DNA from: an uncultured Lachnospiraceae bacterium
GTDB taxonomy: Bacteria > Bacillota_A > Clostridia > Lachnospirales > Lachnospiraceae
Direction of reading: 5' to 3'
DNA: 6,481 nucleotides
Assembly (NCBI GenBank): GCA_946410365.1
Contig: CAMKAA010000055.1
Span: 1-6,481, forward strand
Part shown: positions 6,256-6,481 of the stretch, one piece after another
Position numbering within the stretch: the first letter of the stretch is position 1
How the letters are laid out: each line of letters opens with the position of its first letter
Made by a program: the position numbers and the translations under genes
The notes under the pieces: generated by a model
What the model was told of the DNA's origin: nothing
The model's input: the letters and a program-made list of their open reading frames with translations, nothing else
The model's database searches: none

Positions 6256-6481
6256 TCACTTCGCGCTGTCCGTTCCTGCCTTCTCTCTGCTTGCGATCCT
6301 GAGCCTTATGACCAGTTCTGCGCAGATCGCGGCAGCTGCCATCACAAGCCCCAGCACCATAGAAACCGGGATCGCAGTCCCTGTGATATACAGCTGATCG
6401 GTCCTTATCGACTCGATCAGAGCTCTTCCGATCCCGTAACCGGCAAAATACAGAAGGGCGATCTCTCCGTCAAACTTCTTG
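6256..6481 (-). CDS. lgt: Lgt, prolipoprotein diacylglyceryl transferase (C-terminal fragment, 5' part outside the window)
   Basis: Lgt moves the diacylglyceryl group of phosphatidylglycerol to the lipobox cysteine of prolipoproteins in the cytoplasmic membrane. Only the last 74 codons before the TGA at 6256 are present. The fragment reads KKFDGEIALLYFAGYGIGRA, then LIESIRTDQL, then ITGTAIPVS, which matches the conserved C-terminal Lgt pattern with its Arg/Glu/Arg/Asp residues. A hydrophobic segment (about fragment residues 38-58) and a short basic tail follow. It has the same orientation as the dcw genes but ends 195 bp before mraZ, which has its own promoter. It is therefore probably a separate transcription unit that may read through. 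The identification rests on a short but distinctive piece. Confidence 0.85.
   Translation of the reverse strand, partial: KKFDGEIALLYFAGYGIGRALIESIRTDQLYITGTAIPVSMVLGLVMAAAAICAELVIRLRIASREKAGTDSAK

Noticed and set aside
1..6481. Frequent GATC/CGATCG sites across the window
   Set aside because: They arise largely from the common codon pairs of ATC with GCG, CGA or CTG and show no spacing pattern, so no repeat or origin-like element is supported.
1..6481. Mobile elements, CRISPR arrays, tRNA or rRNA genes, or a novel defence-type system
   Set aside because: No transposase, terminal repeats, regularly spaced repeats or RNA gene folds were seen. Nearly the whole window is accounted for by housekeeping division and cell wall genes.

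Overview
The window is one end of a division and cell wall (dcw) cluster from a Gram-positive bacterium of the class Clostridia, most likely a Lachnospiraceae-type anaerobe. This rests on gene order, on Firmicutes-type protein sequences (143-residue MraZ, RsmH with a CxC...CxC segment, a SpoVD-like class B PBP rich in extracytoplasmic cysteines), on strong GGAGG-type ribosome binding sites, and on base composition near half G+C. The taxonomic call is inference from recognised sequence features, not from a search. Every supported gene lies on the minus strand, so transcription runs from high to low coordinates.

Layout in order of transcription: the C-terminal 74 codons of lgt (6256-6481, cut by the window edge); a 195-bp spacer with a near-consensus sigma-A promoter (TTGAAA, 17-bp spacer, TATGAT; 6099-6127) followed by a 10-bp-periodic array of MraZ boxes (6061-6090); mraZ (5629-6060); rsmH (4701-5639); ftsL (4129-4659); a SpoVD/FtsI-type transpeptidase gene (2036-4078); mraY (1006-1995); and the first 322 codons of ftsW (1-968, cut by the window edge). 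Gaps inside the cluster run from an 11-bp overlap (mraZ/rsmH) to 50 bp (ftsL/PBP). No internal terminator is visible, which fits a single operon.

How the genes work together: MraZ is the likely autorepressor of the operon. RsmH methylates 16S rRNA. MraY makes lipid I. FtsW polymerises lipid II into glycan strands and its partner class B PBP crosslinks them. FtsL is a scaffold that links the septal synthase pair to the divisome. The murE, murF and murD genes that interrupt this order in Bacillus-type clusters are absent between the PBP gene and ftsW, so this is a compact version of the cluster.

I do not see an undescribed system here. The points most worth a second look are the MraZ operator, which fills the predicted 5' leader and contains the mraZ Shine-Dalgarno sequence; a cysteine pair in the PBP that matches the redox-sensitive pair of B. 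subtilis SpoVD in position and spacing; and the non-ATG starts of rsmH (TTG) and the PBP gene (GTG).
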